A program made the translations under genes and the position numbers. Source: Wurfbainia villosa (lineage: Eukaryota; Streptophyta; Magnoliopsida; Zingiberales; Zingiberaceae). Taken from it: DNA of 64,000 nt. The DNA lies in NCBI GenBank assembly GCA_025175895.1, contig CM046003.1, forward strand, positions 48,416,335-48,480,334, read 5' to 3'. Shown here piece by piece: positions 1 to 10,399 of the stretch (position 1 is its first letter; each line of letters opens with the position of its first letter). The notes under the pieces were generated by a model. That model was not told the origin of the DNA. It did no database searches and saw nothing but the letters and a program-made list of their open reading frames with translations.

Positions 1-261
1 GAGCGACGCAGAGAATAAAGGGAATGGAGAAATCGCAGAACTCTACAATCGATCAAAAGTTTTTGGCCTTTTAAACGTCGTTCACCCTGGTTCAGGTGAA
101 CCGGTTCAAGCCCATTTTCAGCCCAACAAAGTCAGCCCAATGGACTCAGCCCACTAGATTCAGCCCAAACCCAAACTCAATCCAATTTGGTTCATCCCAA
201 CCGGTTCAGCCCTTAACCCAAGTCAAATTCAATCACTAATTAGACCCAATTAACCCACTAA
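1..261. other. non-coding, no gene seen
   Basis: This stretch has repeated AGCCCA/ACCCA words (about 85-255) and no sustained reading frame. It lies downstream of the protease fragment of minus-strand element B, so it may be degraded pol or spacer of that element, but no pol motif is visible. Confidence 0.4.
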
Positions 262-633
262 TTAAACCCAATTAATTAAAGGGGTTAATCCATATAAAAA
301 AAATCGTATACTACATATATTTTTATCCCTAACTCCCGTAAGTAATATTTTTGAATTTTCAATACTGTTAATCAAACATTCATTTGATAAAAATTTCACT
401 ACATAACCAACATCACACAACTGACTTATACTAAGCAAGTTAAATTTAAAATTATCTACGAGCAGAACTTTTTGTATAACAAAATTAGACTCTAATTCAA
501 TGTTACCTGATCCAATTACCTTAAGTTTGTTGTTGTTTCCAAAGGCGACTGTTCCTAGTTTCTTGTAGCTTAATTTCGAGAACTTTTGACTATCTCCAAT
601 CATATGTCTGGAGCAGCCACTATCCAAATCCAT
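262..633 (-). pseudogene. Ty1/copia aspartic protease fragment (element B)
   Basis: The 123-residue frame starts with the retropepsin signature DSGCSRHM (Asp-Ser-Gly catalytic triad, residues 4-6), then GDSQKF and the late motif LLSISQLCD, as in the protease of copia Gag-Pol proteins. The protease would cut the polyprotein inside the virus-like particle. Only this domain is left: upstream the frame does not join the Gag of the same element (about 0.87 kb of non-coding sequence lies between), and no integrase or reverse transcriptase follows before the window edge. The methionine is internal to the family's normal polyprotein, so it is not a true start. Domain identity is clear; the element is broken. 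Confidence 0.85.
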
Positions 634-639
634 TGGTCC

Positions 640-1503
640 ATTCTGGAGTCCTACACGAATTAAAATTTTTAAGATAATTCATACCATGAGTAAGATGAAT
701 TATCTTAAATTTATTTAGGTTGTAAATTTGTTAAGCAAGTAAATTTGTTAAATTAATTATAGTTGAGTATATTAAGTTGGGTTGATTTTAATAAATTAAG
801 TTTTGTTAAGTATGTTTATTTAGATATGTTTGTTTAGTTTAATAAATTAAGTTTAAGTATAGTAAATTAAGTTCAGTTGAATTTTAATTAAGATAAGTTA
901 AGGTAAATTAATTAAGTTTATTAGGTTGAGTTAAGCTAAATTAAACTAATTAAGCTTAATTAAGATCTAAATCATCTCACCCAAGCTAGGTTTTCAATAC
1001 ACTTATTCCTATGAGTTTTGTGAGATGAGGATTTCTTTTATCTTAATTAAATTTAATGAGAAATTTCAAAGTGTTTAAACTTGTGTTAGATTCAAGCTTT
1101 GTTTGAGCTAGTCAAGTAGGTTTTTCCAGTATTGACTTCCAGGTCATGGCGAGGCACATGGCCTTCTTGGTTATCGGAGCAATGACCACTTCCTAGACAA
1201 AGTCAATAAAGGAATCAAGTACTTAATTCACTTTAGACTAAGCCTTGGTCTAACTAGTTAAAGACTTAGTGAGTTAGCTTCGGTCAGTTCCACTCGACTT
1301 AGTGCACCAGGTCGTGGCGAGGCACATAGCCTTCTTGGTTATCAGAGCAACGACCACTTCCTAGACATGCACTTCGAAGAGCTTCCCTAACTTACTATCA
1401 GTTCACTTGTCTTAGTACTAGGTTGTTCAAGTTTAAACTACTTTGTTTCCTATCTAGTCCGTTCTAAATTAAGCAAGTAAAGTAAACTAAAGCATGCAAG
1501 TGT
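640..1503. other. AT-rich spacer between gag and protease of element B
   Basis: No coding frame is visible. Positions 700-970 are a degenerate array of TAAATTAAG-like words. The rest holds a 60-bp direct repeat pair, listed separately. In most copia elements gag and protease are in one frame, so this is either an insertion or a separate-ORF layout. Confidence 0.5.
1139..1368. repeat. 60-bp direct repeat pair, 169 bp apart
   Basis: A 60-bp segment beginning CCAGGTCATGGCGAGGCACA (1139-1198) recurs at 1308-1367 with about five substitutions, most of them G/A or C/T. Both copies end in CACTTCCTAGACA. They lie in the spacer of element B and their function is unknown. Confidence 0.8.
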
Positions 1504-2608
1504 TTAACTAAACAAGGAAACAAGCAACGTGTTAGCTCCCCCTAAATGGTAGTTAGATTGAGTTTTGTTCACTAAGTGAACTTGACTCTTGGGAACCCAA
1601 AATTGATTTGGTCCAACTTGGTTGACTAAGTTAGACTTAGGAACCCATGCTTGGACTCGATTCTTAGCGTTTCGGCTAAGTAATGACATGTATGATTTAT
1701 AGGTGGATTTAGCCTTGTATCCGAGTCCGGATCTATTGTATACAGCTCGCTGAGATCCAAGCATCATGTTAAGATACTTGGAACCCGAAGTGAACCTTTC
1801 CAAAGATCCGGTTAGATCTTCTACTTGCCTTTTTAGGACTGAGTTCTCTTCCTCAAGCTTTGCAACTTGAGTTGAGTCTCTATCCTTAATTTGGCAAGTC
1901 GAAGTCTTCGAGTTGACTTGCTCCTTAAGTACTTGTACTTCCTTAAGTAGCGAGTCGACTCGATTTTCGGACTTAGCTAATTTCCTACCTAGGCATGCAA
2001 TTATATTATACAATTTATCTTCTAAGGGAGAAGTTACCTCATTTGACCTTCGGAAATGGATATGGATCTGTGGCTTCTCTCGGACTCCGAATCGGACTCG
2101 TACTTGGAACTTGACTCGGCTCTGGATCTCGATTCGGACATAAATGCGATGAAACTCCTCTTCGTCTCTTTCGCATTTGACTCTTCTGATGATGACTCGT
2201 CCCAAGTCGCCTTAAGCGCTTTCTTCTTCTTTTCCTTCTTTGGTTTTCCTTCCTTTTTTAGATTTGCGCACTCCGACTTGTAGTGTCCCTTTCCGTTGCA
2301 TTCGTAGCACGTCACTTCCGATCGGGGTCTTGGCTTGTTATCGGCGACTTTCTTGGCATCCTTTTTTGTAAATTTCTTTCTTCGATTGAACGTCTTCCGA
2401 ACCATATTTACGATCTCCTCTTCTCCATTTGTTTCCAATTTCGACTCGTCTTCGGATTCACTCTTCACTTTTCTTCCCTTTTTAGTCGAACCTGCCATCA
2501 AAGCTATACCATTCTCGGTTTGACCTGAGTTAGCTTGTTCGTGTAGTTTGAGTTCACAAAATAGTTCGTCTAACCTAATTATGGAAAGATCCCTAGAAAC
2601 CTTAGGCA
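1504..2608 (-). pseudogene. copia Gag, C-terminal half (element B)
   Basis: Two overlapping frames (2034-2609 and 1504-2205) together form the Gag C-terminal half, so a frameshift lies between about 2034 and 2205. In order: end of the UBN2-type capsid domain (SRDLSIIRLDELFCELKLHE), a Lys/Arg-rich stretch, a CCHC zinc knuckle CYECNGKGHYKSEC, a Ser/Glu-rich acidic region, a coiled-coil-like segment with LEEENSVLK, and the C-terminal motifs GSQRAVYNRSGLGYK and NQFWVPKS. The N-terminal half lies at 7960-8515, beyond the insertion of element A. Gag would coat the element RNA, the knuckle binding nucleic acid. The C-terminal motifs match those of the Gags of A and C, so all three belong to related lineages. 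Confidence 0.85.
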
Positions 2609-3060
2609 TCGACTGTTAAGGCAATCTCTTGTCGTAATATGGTTTTGATGGTGTGGAAAAGGGTTTAAGTTAGGTTGTTATTGTGATTTGATATGTGCGT
2701 TGAAGTCGTGCAGGGCTTAGTAATTCGCACATGGAGCCGTGGCGAGTTTCACATCTCATGACTCGTGCCTTGAGTCAGTGAAGGATAGTTTTGCAGAAGC
2801 CGTGCGCTTGGAGCATCTGAGGGACCGCTGGATGAGGAGCTTGGAGTGAAGCCGGAGGAAGTAGACTTCGAGGCAAGAGACGCGAAGGAGCATTGCAGAG
2901 CCGTGCGCCTAATGCTGCCGAGGGACGTGGCCGCGAACGAAGAGAACTTCGAAGGCGAGGGACTCCGAGGGATGAGAGTGAGTGATTGTAACCCGGGAAG
3001 GGTAGCTCTTAGGTGAAACTTGGCCATTTTGGCCAAGTGTCGGATGGGTTTTCCCGACAC

Positions 3061-3380
3061 CAGTCGACTGCCATGTCATGGCAGTCGACTGCTCTGAGTC
3101 GATGGGTCGATCGACTGGTATAAAACCAGTTTAGTGCTTGGCAGTCGACTGATGTCGACAGCAGTCGACTGCCAGGGAATGGCAGTCGACTGATGGCACT
3201 GTGCACGGGCACAGAATGGAGTCGACTCCATTGAGCACTCGACTGATCGAGTATCAGTCGACTGATGGTAAGATCAGTCGACTGATGCCAATACCGTTGG
3301 ATGGAATCCAACGTGGAAAGCGGCCATTATTGGGCAACGGCTACGGGATCAGTCGACTGATCGAGGGCATCAGTCGACTG
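3061..3380 (+). promoter_or_regulatory. array of CAGTCGACTG palindromes upstream of TATA
   Basis: Perfect copies start at 3061, 3082, 3142, 3162, 3183, 3255, 3275, 3350 and 3371. Neighbours are repeatedly 20 or 21 bp apart. Flanks extend the palindrome as GGC...GCC or ATC...GAT. Variants such as GGAGTCGACTCC (3219) lie between them. The last copy ends 34 bp before the TATA box. The position in U3 suggests an enhancer array; the binding factor is unknown. Confidence 0.7.
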
Positions 3381-3413
3381 ATCCTGTGTCAACGGGAAGA
3401 AACCCTCTTCCTC

Positions 3414-3420
3414 TATAAAA
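3414..3420 (+). promoter_or_regulatory. TATA box of A 5' LTR
   Basis: TATAAAAAG follows CCTCTTCCTC and precedes a G-rich run. The same box is at 7546-7553 in the 3' LTR. Transcription would be expected to begin roughly 30 bp downstream. Confidence 0.75.
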
Positions 3421-3812
3421 AGGAAGGGGGTGGGGGTTTGGGAGGCTAATGCTTATGCTCTAATACTCTCCCAAGTTCCCTAAAGCTTTCCATCCTCTTA
3501 CTCAAGCTTATTTCCATTATATTTGTAAGAGGAGTGTTTTTGTGTAAAGAGGTTACCTCCACCTAGCTTTGTGCAAAGGAGAGATCTAGTAGATAGATTT
3601 GGAGGAGTGATTCACCTTGACTAATCGGAGTGGATTAGCAACAGAGCCCGTGAACCACGTTACATCTCGTGTTTGTATTGCTTGTTTATATTTTGCTTGT
3701 CTTTATTTATATTTTCATATTCACATGCGCTAACGTTTTGTAGAGCGAGCAAAATCGACATACATCGTAAGAGGGCTATTCACCCTCTAGCCGCCAATCG
3801 ATCCCCAACAAG

Positions 3813-3824
3813 TGGTATCAGAGC
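3813..3824 (+). promoter_or_regulatory. primer binding site of A (initiator tRNA-Met type)
   Basis: TGGTATCAGAGC begins two bases after the LTR end, the usual plant copia primer site. It leaves a leader of only 58 nt before the Gag start codon. Confidence 0.9.
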
Positions 3825-3868
3825 CAGTTGCTTATCAGGACTAACGCGCAACAAGCTCTACATCTCAA

Positions 3869-5560
3869 ATGGCCGGCTCAAACATCCACCCACCGAAGTT
3901 CGACGGTGAATTCTCTTGGTGGAAAAAGAGAATAGAGGTATTCTTCGAAACCGACTTTGAAATATTATTAATTATGGAAAACGGTTTCGAGTTGCCTAGG
4001 AACGAAGATGGGGAGCCATTGGAAAAATCGAGATGGAGCAAAAGACAAAGAGAGGAGTATTTGGCAAATTCAAAGGCCAAGCACCACCTCTACAATGTGC
4101 TCCCTCAACAAGAAGTCAATTGGATAGGGGAGTGTGCTAGCGCCAAGGAAATGTGGGAGAAATTAATAGAGATTCATGAAGGCACATCCGAGGCAAAGCT
4201 AGCAAGGAGAGATGTCCTTTGCTCCCAATTGTCCAATATCAAACTCGAAAAGGGAGAGAAGGTAAAATCCCTACACTCTAGATTTAAGGAAATTCTGACC
4301 GGTTTAACAAGTGTAGGTGAAAAGCTTTCCAACCGGGATATGGTAATGAAGGCCATAGATGCCTTTCCCCGGTCCTCAAGATGGAGTTCCATGGTGGATT
4401 CATTTTACATCTCCAAGAACTTGCAAGTAAGTACCTTGGAGGAGTTTTTCTCAACAATGGAGCTCCACGAAACGAGGCTTGAAGGAATACAAGAAGAGCC
4501 TAGAATCCAACCTTCAAGAGGAGTAGCATTGATGGCAAATAAGGGGAAGAAGAAGATAGAGATCCCCTCCTCCTCCTCCGATGATGAAGCTTCTACCTCC
4601 TCCATGGATAGCACGGAAGAAGCCTACATGGTAAGGAAGGTAAGGCGTGCATTTAAGAATTTTAGATTTGATAAATCTCATGATAGGAATAGAAGACCAA
4701 GGGGGAAGATCATTTGTTACAATTGTCAAGGGGAGGGACACATAAGGGACAATTGTCCCCTCCTAAACAAGAGCAAAGAGGAAAGGAAAAAGAAGGAAGA
4801 AAAGAAGAAGAAGGGGAGCAAGAAGAAAAAGGAAAAAGGAAAGGCCATGGCTCTCAAAGCAAAGACATGGGATGACCTTGCTTCCTCATCCTCATCCGAA
4901 GAAGAAGAGTATGTCTATTCCAACCTTGCATTGATGGCCTTCGACGACTTGGATTGCTCCTCCTCCTCAAATGAAGAGAACTCAAGTGAAGGGGGAGCTT
5001 CTACATCCTCCTCATCCGAAGAAGAAGAGGACATGGAAACTATGGTAATGAATGCCTCTCCTAAGAAAATAGTTTCCATAATTTCTAGTTTAACTAAGGA
5101 CTTATTTGGAATGAAAAAGAAAAATAAAAGCATGCTAGATCAAATTAAGGCATTAGAAAATAAGCTAGGAAATGCATGCTTAAATGAAAATGATAATATC
5201 TCTTCTAGGTTAAATGATGCATGCTCACACGATAATTATGTGCCATTAGATGTTAGTGTTGCATACATAGAAGAAAATAGGGCATTAAGGGAAAAGGTAG
5301 ATTATTTAACAAAAGCTCTAGAAAAATTCACTATTGGCTCCAACACCCTTAACATGATAATTGGGAGCCAAGGAGCTAGTTTCAATAAGAAAGGCCTAGG
5401 ATACAAAGAAAAGAAAAATGAAAAGGCCTATAAATGCCTAATAGCTAGGGGACAAGATAAGAAGAAAGTAATAGCTAAGAAATGGATCCCCAAGGAGTAC
5501 TTAGTGAACCCAATAGGAAAGAACTTATTTTGGGTTCCAAAATCCATCCTTAAGGGTTAG
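3869..5560 (+). CDS. Gag of element A (copia-type, gag-only)
   Basis: The 563-residue Gag is the only protein of A. It would form the virus-like particle and package element RNA. In order: an N-terminal substrate-like motif FDGEFSWWKKR (residues 11-21), a UBN2-type capsid region (about 60-205, with KEMWEKLIEIHEG and MKAIDAFPRSSRW), a CCHC knuckle CYNCQGEGHIRDNC with Cys283, Cys286, His291 and Cys296, a very Lys-rich then Ser/Glu-rich stretch (about 300-395), a possible coiled coil, and the C-terminal motifs GSQGASFNKKGLGYK and IPKEYLVNPIG ending FWVPKSILKG. The start is the first ATG after the primer site. The frame stops just after the motif that precedes protease in related Gag-Pol proteins, so pol was lost cleanly. 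Particle maturation and cDNA synthesis must come from another element. Confidence 0.9.
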   Translation: MAGSNIHPPKFDGEFSWWKKRIEVFFETDFEILLIMENGFELPRNEDGEPLEKSRWSKRQREEYLANSKAKHHLYNVLPQQEVNWIGECASAKEMWEKLIEIHEGTSEAKLARRDVLCSQLSNIKLEKGEKVKSLHSRFKEILTGLTSVGEKLSNRDMVMKAIDAFPRSSRWSSMVDSFYISKNLQVSTLEEFFSTMELHETRLEGIQEEPRIQPSRGVALMANKGKKKIEIPSSSSDDEASTSSMDSTEEAYMVRKVRRAFKNFRFDKSHDRNRRPRGKIICYNCQGEGHIRDNCPLLNKSKEERKKKEEKKKKGSKKKKEKGKAMALKAKTWDDLASSSSSEEEEYVYSNLALMAFDDLDCSSSSNEENSSEGGASTSSSSEEEEDMETMVMNASPKKIVSIISSLTKDLFGMKKKNKSMLDQIKALENKLGNACLNENDNISSRLNDACSHDNYVPLDVSVAYIEENRALREKVDYLTKALEKFTIGSNTLNMIIGSQGASFNKKGLGYKEKKNEKAYKCLIARGQDKKKVIAKKWIPKEYLVNPIGKNLFWVPKSILKG

Positions 5561-6784
5561 GATAACCCTAGGGTAGTCAACCATATGCAATTGACCTATA
5601 TCATATTTTGGTTGACTTAGGATGACGGGACAACATTTTTAAATAGTGTTGGGTGATGATAACGTACCCATAAATAGATAATAATGCTTAAATCATGATG
5701 ATTGAAGTAATTCCTACACATGTTTGCAATCATGATTTATGCTATTGATATTTGGCACATAATCATGAGAAATAGGGTTAAATCATGTTTTAGGTGATAC
5801 TTTGCTCATTATGATGATATAATACCTAATGCATGTTTATTATTTGATGAATACATGTGTTTAATGATCATAATGTGTAATTCATTCATATATGCCTTTA
5901 TGATCATGAGGATTATTAGGTTGATACTTAACCTTGATAGAATTGTATGAATATAATGGTTAAGTATATACAAACCCCCCCTAGGATGCATATCACACTC
6001 ACCATAGGCTACTTTGATTGAAAACTTAGCATGGGTGAGATGTTAGGATGATACAAATGTCCACTAATGCCTATGGCATTTAGATGGTCATTTAAAGTAT
6101 CAAAATAGCAATAATAGACTAATCATGGGGAAGGCTTATGTTTAATTCATAGACATATTGCCCAAAGATCATGGTTGGATATTTCATATATTTTTAAAAT
6201 AATTTCTTAATCTAAAATCAATGTATTCATGTTTTGAAACAATTCAAAGCAAGACTAGGTGTTAAAATGGATACTCTTATGATCAAAAACCTAGTAGTTT
6301 TTAAAGCTTATGGATTTTTGGCAAATACGTGGAAATATAATGATTTTTCATGAAAACCTATTTTTTACTGATAGATATACTTAAAAGAAATGTGTTCCCC
6401 AAATTTCATGATTTTTTGAATTTTTTGGAATTTTTAACGCATTTCTGAAATTCGGTCCAGAAATCAGAAAGCAGCGTGCGATCGGTAGTAGTAATCTGAA
6501 CGGTCGTGATGACCTGAATATCTTTCGATTTTTGTAGTATTTTATTTCTATTAGACTTGATGCCATGTGTTTTTAACTTAGTGTTAATCTTTTTGATGGT
6601 GTCAAAGGGGGAGAAATAATTATGTTTAAGTAAATTGTGATAGGGGGAGAAAATTTGTATGAGGAGTTTCATGGGTTAAGGGGGAGTTGCATGTTACTAT
6701 ATCATGTTTTATGTTTACATGCTTTCTTACCTTAGAAATTTTTATCAAATGTTTTTACCTAACTTAAACGGATTGCCACACATC
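5561..6784 (+). other. non-coding 3' internal region of A
   Basis: This 1.2-kb AT-rich region has no usable frame and no pol motif. It has many CATGAT/ATCATG words (5640-6180) and two GGGGGAG runs (6607, 6643) before the true polypurine tract. It occupies the place of pol; it may carry packaging or replication signals, but nothing definite is seen. Confidence 0.6.
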
Positions 6785-6798
6785 AAAAAGGGGGAGAT
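6785..6798 (+). promoter_or_regulatory. polypurine tract of A
   Basis: AAAAAGGGGGAGAT lies directly before the TG of the 3' LTR and would prime plus-strand synthesis. Confidence 0.88.
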
Positions 6799-7954
6799 TG
6801 TTAAGGCAATCTCTTGCCGTAATATGGTTTTGATGGTGTGGTAAAGGGTTTAAGTTAGGTTGTTATTGTGATTTGATATGTGCGTTGAAGTAGTGCAGGG
6901 CTTAGTAATTCGCACATGGAGCCGTGGCGAGTTTCACATCTCATGACTCGTGCCTTGGGTCGGTGAAGGATAGCTTTGCGGAAGCCGTGCGCTTGGAGCA
7001 TCCGAGGGACCGCCGGACGAGGAGCTTGGAGTGAAGTCGGAGGAAGTAGACTTCGAGGCAAGAGACGCGAAGGAGCATTGCAGAGCCGTGCGCCTGATCT
7101 TTCGCCGAGGGCGTGGCGCAACGAAGAGAACCGGCGAGGACTCAGGGATGAGAGTGAGCGATTGTAACCCGGGAAGGGTAGCTCTTAGGTGAAACTTGGC
7201 CATTTTGGCCAAGTGTCGGATGGGTTTTCCGACACGCGCATCGCCATGTCATGGCAATGATCGCTTCGAGATGATGGGTCGATCGACCGGTATAAAACCG
7301 TTTAGTGCTTGGCGCGATCAGCATGGATCGGCTGATCGATGTCGATCGATGGCACCGCACGGCACGTAATGGAGTCGACTCCATTGAGCACTCGACTGAT
7401 CGAGTATCAGTCGACTGATGGTAAGATCAGTCGACTGATGCCAATACTGTTGGATGGAATCCAACGTGGAAAGCGGCCGTTATTGGGCAACGGCTACGGG
7501 ATCAGTCGACTGATCCTATGTCAACGGGAAGAAACCCTCTTCCTCTATAAAAAGGAAGGGGGTGGGGGTTTGGGAGGCTAATGCTTATGCTCTAATACTC
7601 TCCCAAGTTCCCTAAAGCTTTCCATCCTCTTACTCAAGCTTATTTCCATTATATTTGTAAGAGGAGTGTTTTTGTGTAAAGAGGTTACCTCCACCTAGCT
7701 TTGTACAAAGGAGAGATCTAGTGGATAGATTTGGAGGAGTGATTCACCTTGGACGAATCGGACCGTGGATTAGCGGCGTAGCCGTGAACCACGTTACATC
7801 TCGTATTTGTATTGCTTGTTTATATTTTGCTTGTCTTTATTTATATTTGCATATTCCGCTTGCGCTAACGTTTTGTAGACGAGCAAAATACGACATACAT
7901 CGTAAGAGGGCTATTCACCCCCCCCCCTCTAGCCGGTCAATCGATCCCCCAACA
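6799..7954 (+). repeat. 3' LTR of A
   Basis: The LTR is 1156 bp, 41 bp shorter than the 5' copy. The first 280 bp and the part after about 7370 are close to the 5' LTR. The block at about 7232-7372 differs greatly: CAGTCGACTG motifs are replaced by GATCG-rich sequence. Intact palindromes remain at about 7409, 7429 and 7503, and TATAAAAA is at 7546-7553. A C-run (7918-7927) is longer than in the 5' LTR. Confidence 0.92.
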
Positions 7955-7959
7955 TCGAC

Positions 7960-8515
7960 AATCGATGTCCATAAGGCATTTCTCGGGAATGCCTTAAGCG
8001 TATACCTAATTATGTCCCTATTTTCTATTTGGTGTCCTATTAAGTGTGATCCATTTAATATTTCTTTAATTCTAGTATGAAATTGACTAGCACTTTCATT
8101 TTTATTAATTTTATAATTAAATAATTTATTTAATAACATGTCCCGTTTAACTATCCTAGTATCATTTGTACTCTCATGCAGTTCAATTAGTTTTTTCCAT
8201 AATTCCTTAGAATTTTGAAATGGACCTACCCTATTGAGCTCTTCTTTTATAAGTCTGCACTGCAAGGTGTTAACCTACCCTACTGAAGTGTTACTTATAG
8301 TCAACTTGAGCTATTTTCCTAATTTCCGCGGTCCATTTCTCCGGTTCTTACAACTCACCCGAGTCGTCCACCGGAGCTATGAATCCTTTCCTAATTGAGA
8401 ACTAGACCTCTAGGTCGGTCTTTAAGTAACACTTCATTCACCTTTTCCAGTAGGAAAAGTCTTCTCCGTTGAAGAGTAGAGGGTGAACGGTGTTGTATCC
8501 CTCTAAGTGTGACAT
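7960..8515 (-). pseudogene. copia Gag, N-terminal half (element B)
   Basis: Reading the minus strand, the start codon at 8515-8513 opens MSHLEGYNTV followed by LLFNGEDFSYWK, the same beginning as the Gag of element D (MPHLEGYNIV). A TGA interrupts it near 8437. The later frame 7960-8265 carries the UBN2-type capsid core: LWKKLIELHESTND, RDMLLNKLFNYK and LKAFPRNALWTSIVD. Element A is inserted right after this last motif, and Gag resumes at 2608 with SRDLSIIRLDELF. At least one stop and one frameshift make the gene dead apart from the insertion. Confidence 0.85.
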
Positions 8516-8539
8516 TATTAACGAATTATTTTCAAAGTG

Positions 8540-9010
8540 CAGAAAATTAAATAATTGCTAAGTGCAGAAAAATAAATTAAATAAATATAATGTGCAAAAA
8601 AATAAATCTAATGTGCAGAAAATTAAATTAAATATATCTAATTTACATAAAATTAAATTAAATATATATAATGTGCAAAAAAATAAATTTAATGTAGAAA
8701 ATAATTTTTAAATACAGAAAATTATTTTTAATGCAGAAAATGATTTTTAAATGTAGAAAATTTATTTTAATGCAGAAAATTATTTTTAATGTAGAAAATT
8801 ATTTTTAAATACAAAAAATTATTTTTAAATGCAGAAAATTATTTTTAAATGCAGAAAATTATTTTTAATGTAGAAAATGTTTTTTAAATGCAGAAAATTA
8901 TTTTTAATGCATAAAATTATTTTTAAATGTAGAAAATTATTTTTAATGCAGAAAATGGTTTTTAAATGTAGAAAGTGATTTTTAAATGTAGAAAATTATT
9001 TAGCAAATAT
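8540..9010. repeat. 19-20-bp A/T-rich tandem array in leader of B
   Basis: About 16 units of the form AATGCAGAAAATTATTTTTA run from roughly 8690 to 9000, preceded by less regular GTGCAGAAAATTAAAT units from 8538. The array lies between the primer site and gag of B, so it is in the untranslated leader. Its role is unknown and may be replication slippage. Confidence 0.8.
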
Positions 9011-9151
9011 TAACTGCAAGAAAAATTACCTAACAAATATTAAATGCAAGAAAAATTATTCTAAAGCAAAAAAAAATATTCTAAAGCAAGAAAAATATTT
9101 TAAATTATTCTAAAGCTCACGATGGTGGTTCCACCAATTCCAAGCGCCCCC

Positions 9152-9163
9152 GCTCTGATACCA
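9152..9163 (-). promoter_or_regulatory. primer binding site of B
   Basis: The minus strand reads TGGTATCAGAGC, the initiator tRNA-Met site, next to the LTR that begins at 9166. This fixes B's orientation and marks the LTR on its right as the 5' LTR. Confidence 0.85.
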
Positions 9164-9165
9164 AT

Positions 9166-10399
9166 TATAGGATCGTGTTTTTCCGAGAGAGGGGGGTGAA
9201 TCTCGGAGGTTTTAAAAATTTGTTTTAATTTTAAAACTATTTAGAATAATTAAAACTATACGAGTATGTAGCGGAAATGAAAGTAACGACACTTTTTATT
9301 TTACTTGGTTCACAACCCTAACTGGGTTGCTAGTCCAAGGCCTGTAGTTCTTCCCAGAGCTACCTCGTTGGGCAATTCACTAAATGCCCTCCGACTCGAG
9401 AACTCTAGACTTCGAAGGGTTTCGCTTTTTACAAATGTTAGAGATGGGTAACACACTACCCACTCTATGAAATTAAGTACATAAGCGAAAAAGAAAGTAA
9501 ACAATAGCTTATATCGACACTAAGTAGATGGTTGAAGTTTGCTCTGAGTGTCGGAAGATCGCCTTAGCTTTAGTGGATGAGAGCTGATTTCGACAGCACT
9601 TCGACGTAGATTGGATGTCTTTATCGGATCTGGTCGAGCTCATATTTTATAAACCTTTTCTAGTCGACTGGAATGCCTTCCAGTCGACTCCACATCAGCC
9701 CATCGATATGGAATTTGTGGTCTTCCAGTCGATTGAAACCTCTCCAATCGACTCCACATCACTCGGCTCCGCATCGGGAAATTTGCCTCTTCAGTCGACT
9801 CAATCCCTTCAATCGATTAAAACCCTTTCCATCTACATCGCACGATCTCTGATCGATCACCAACTGATCCTGCCAAATAGGTATCCAGTCGACTAGACTT
9901 CAGTCGACTGATCCCTACAAAACAGGATTAGCACAAATAGATAATATGAAATGCGATAGCAGTAGTAATACTGCTCAATCTCGACTACTAAGCCCCACAT
10001 GGACTTTTCATCGGATCGATACCTAGCTTTGTCCCCCTACAGAGGACTCGACCTCACCTCTTCACTCGAGGCTTACCTGCCGGCTACCTGCCAGACTTAC
10101 CACTCTTGACATCCGATCTAACCCACCAAGGCTTCCACCAGTTTTGCTGATTGTCCGGTCTCCTGACCCAACCGATCTTCATTCCAAATGTCCGGTCCAC
10201 ACGACCCATCTGGACTTCATGCCTGATGTCTGGTCCTCCTGATCTGTCAAGATACGTGCCTAGTATCCGGTCAACATGACCTACTAGGATGTCTTGTTAA
10301 GCCTGCACACTTAACACTGATATTAGAACACAAGTGAATGCTAACATTTAATTGTGGTTCATACATCAAAACTAAGGAGTGATGCTCACTGCATCAATA
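9166..10399 (-). repeat. 5' LTR of copia element B
   Basis: An LTR of about 1.23 kb, in minus orientation. The PBS-proximal end reads ...CCTATA on the minus strand, one transition from the CCTACA of related LTRs. The far end is TATTGATGCAGTGAGC, decayed from TGTTG. It resembles the D LTR (19530-27690): shared words include TTGGTTCACAACC and ATACATCAAAACTAA. GTCGACTG motifs lie at 9662-9910, starting about 10 bp from a minus-strand TATA-like TATAAAA (9643-9652). The 3' LTR of B is not in the window. Confidence 0.75.

Larger units (their letters stand above)
2614..3810 (+). repeat. 5' LTR of A
   Basis: The LTR is 1197 bp. Its end is fixed by the primer site that starts two bases later and by comparison with the copy at 6799-7954. 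It holds a GC-rich part (2730-3000), nine perfect CAGTCGACTG palindromes (3061-3380), a TATA box (3414) and a C-rich 3' end (CACCCTCTAGCCG). Short frames in it are shadows. Confidence 0.93.
2614..7954 (+). mobile_element. gag-only LTR retrotransposon A, complete
   Basis: A 5.34-kb element with 5-bp target duplications TCGAC (2609-2613 and 7955-7959). LTRs begin TGTTAAGGCAATCTC and end CCCAACA (TG...CA). The order is 5' LTR, primer site for initiator tRNA-Met, 563-residue Gag, 1.2 kb non-coding, polypurine tract, 3' LTR. No protease, integrase, reverse transcriptase or RNase H frame is present, so this is a non-autonomous element of the terminal-repeat-with-gag type. It is inserted inside the gag of minus-strand copia element B, in opposite orientation. 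The long intact Gag suggests recent activity, although the LTRs differ strongly in one internal block. Confidence 0.93.

Noticed and set aside
2749..3449. Frames of 80-103 residues in the A LTR (and at 6855-7581)
   Set aside because: They lie in LTR sequence on both strands, cross the palindrome array and the TATA box, and have no domain.
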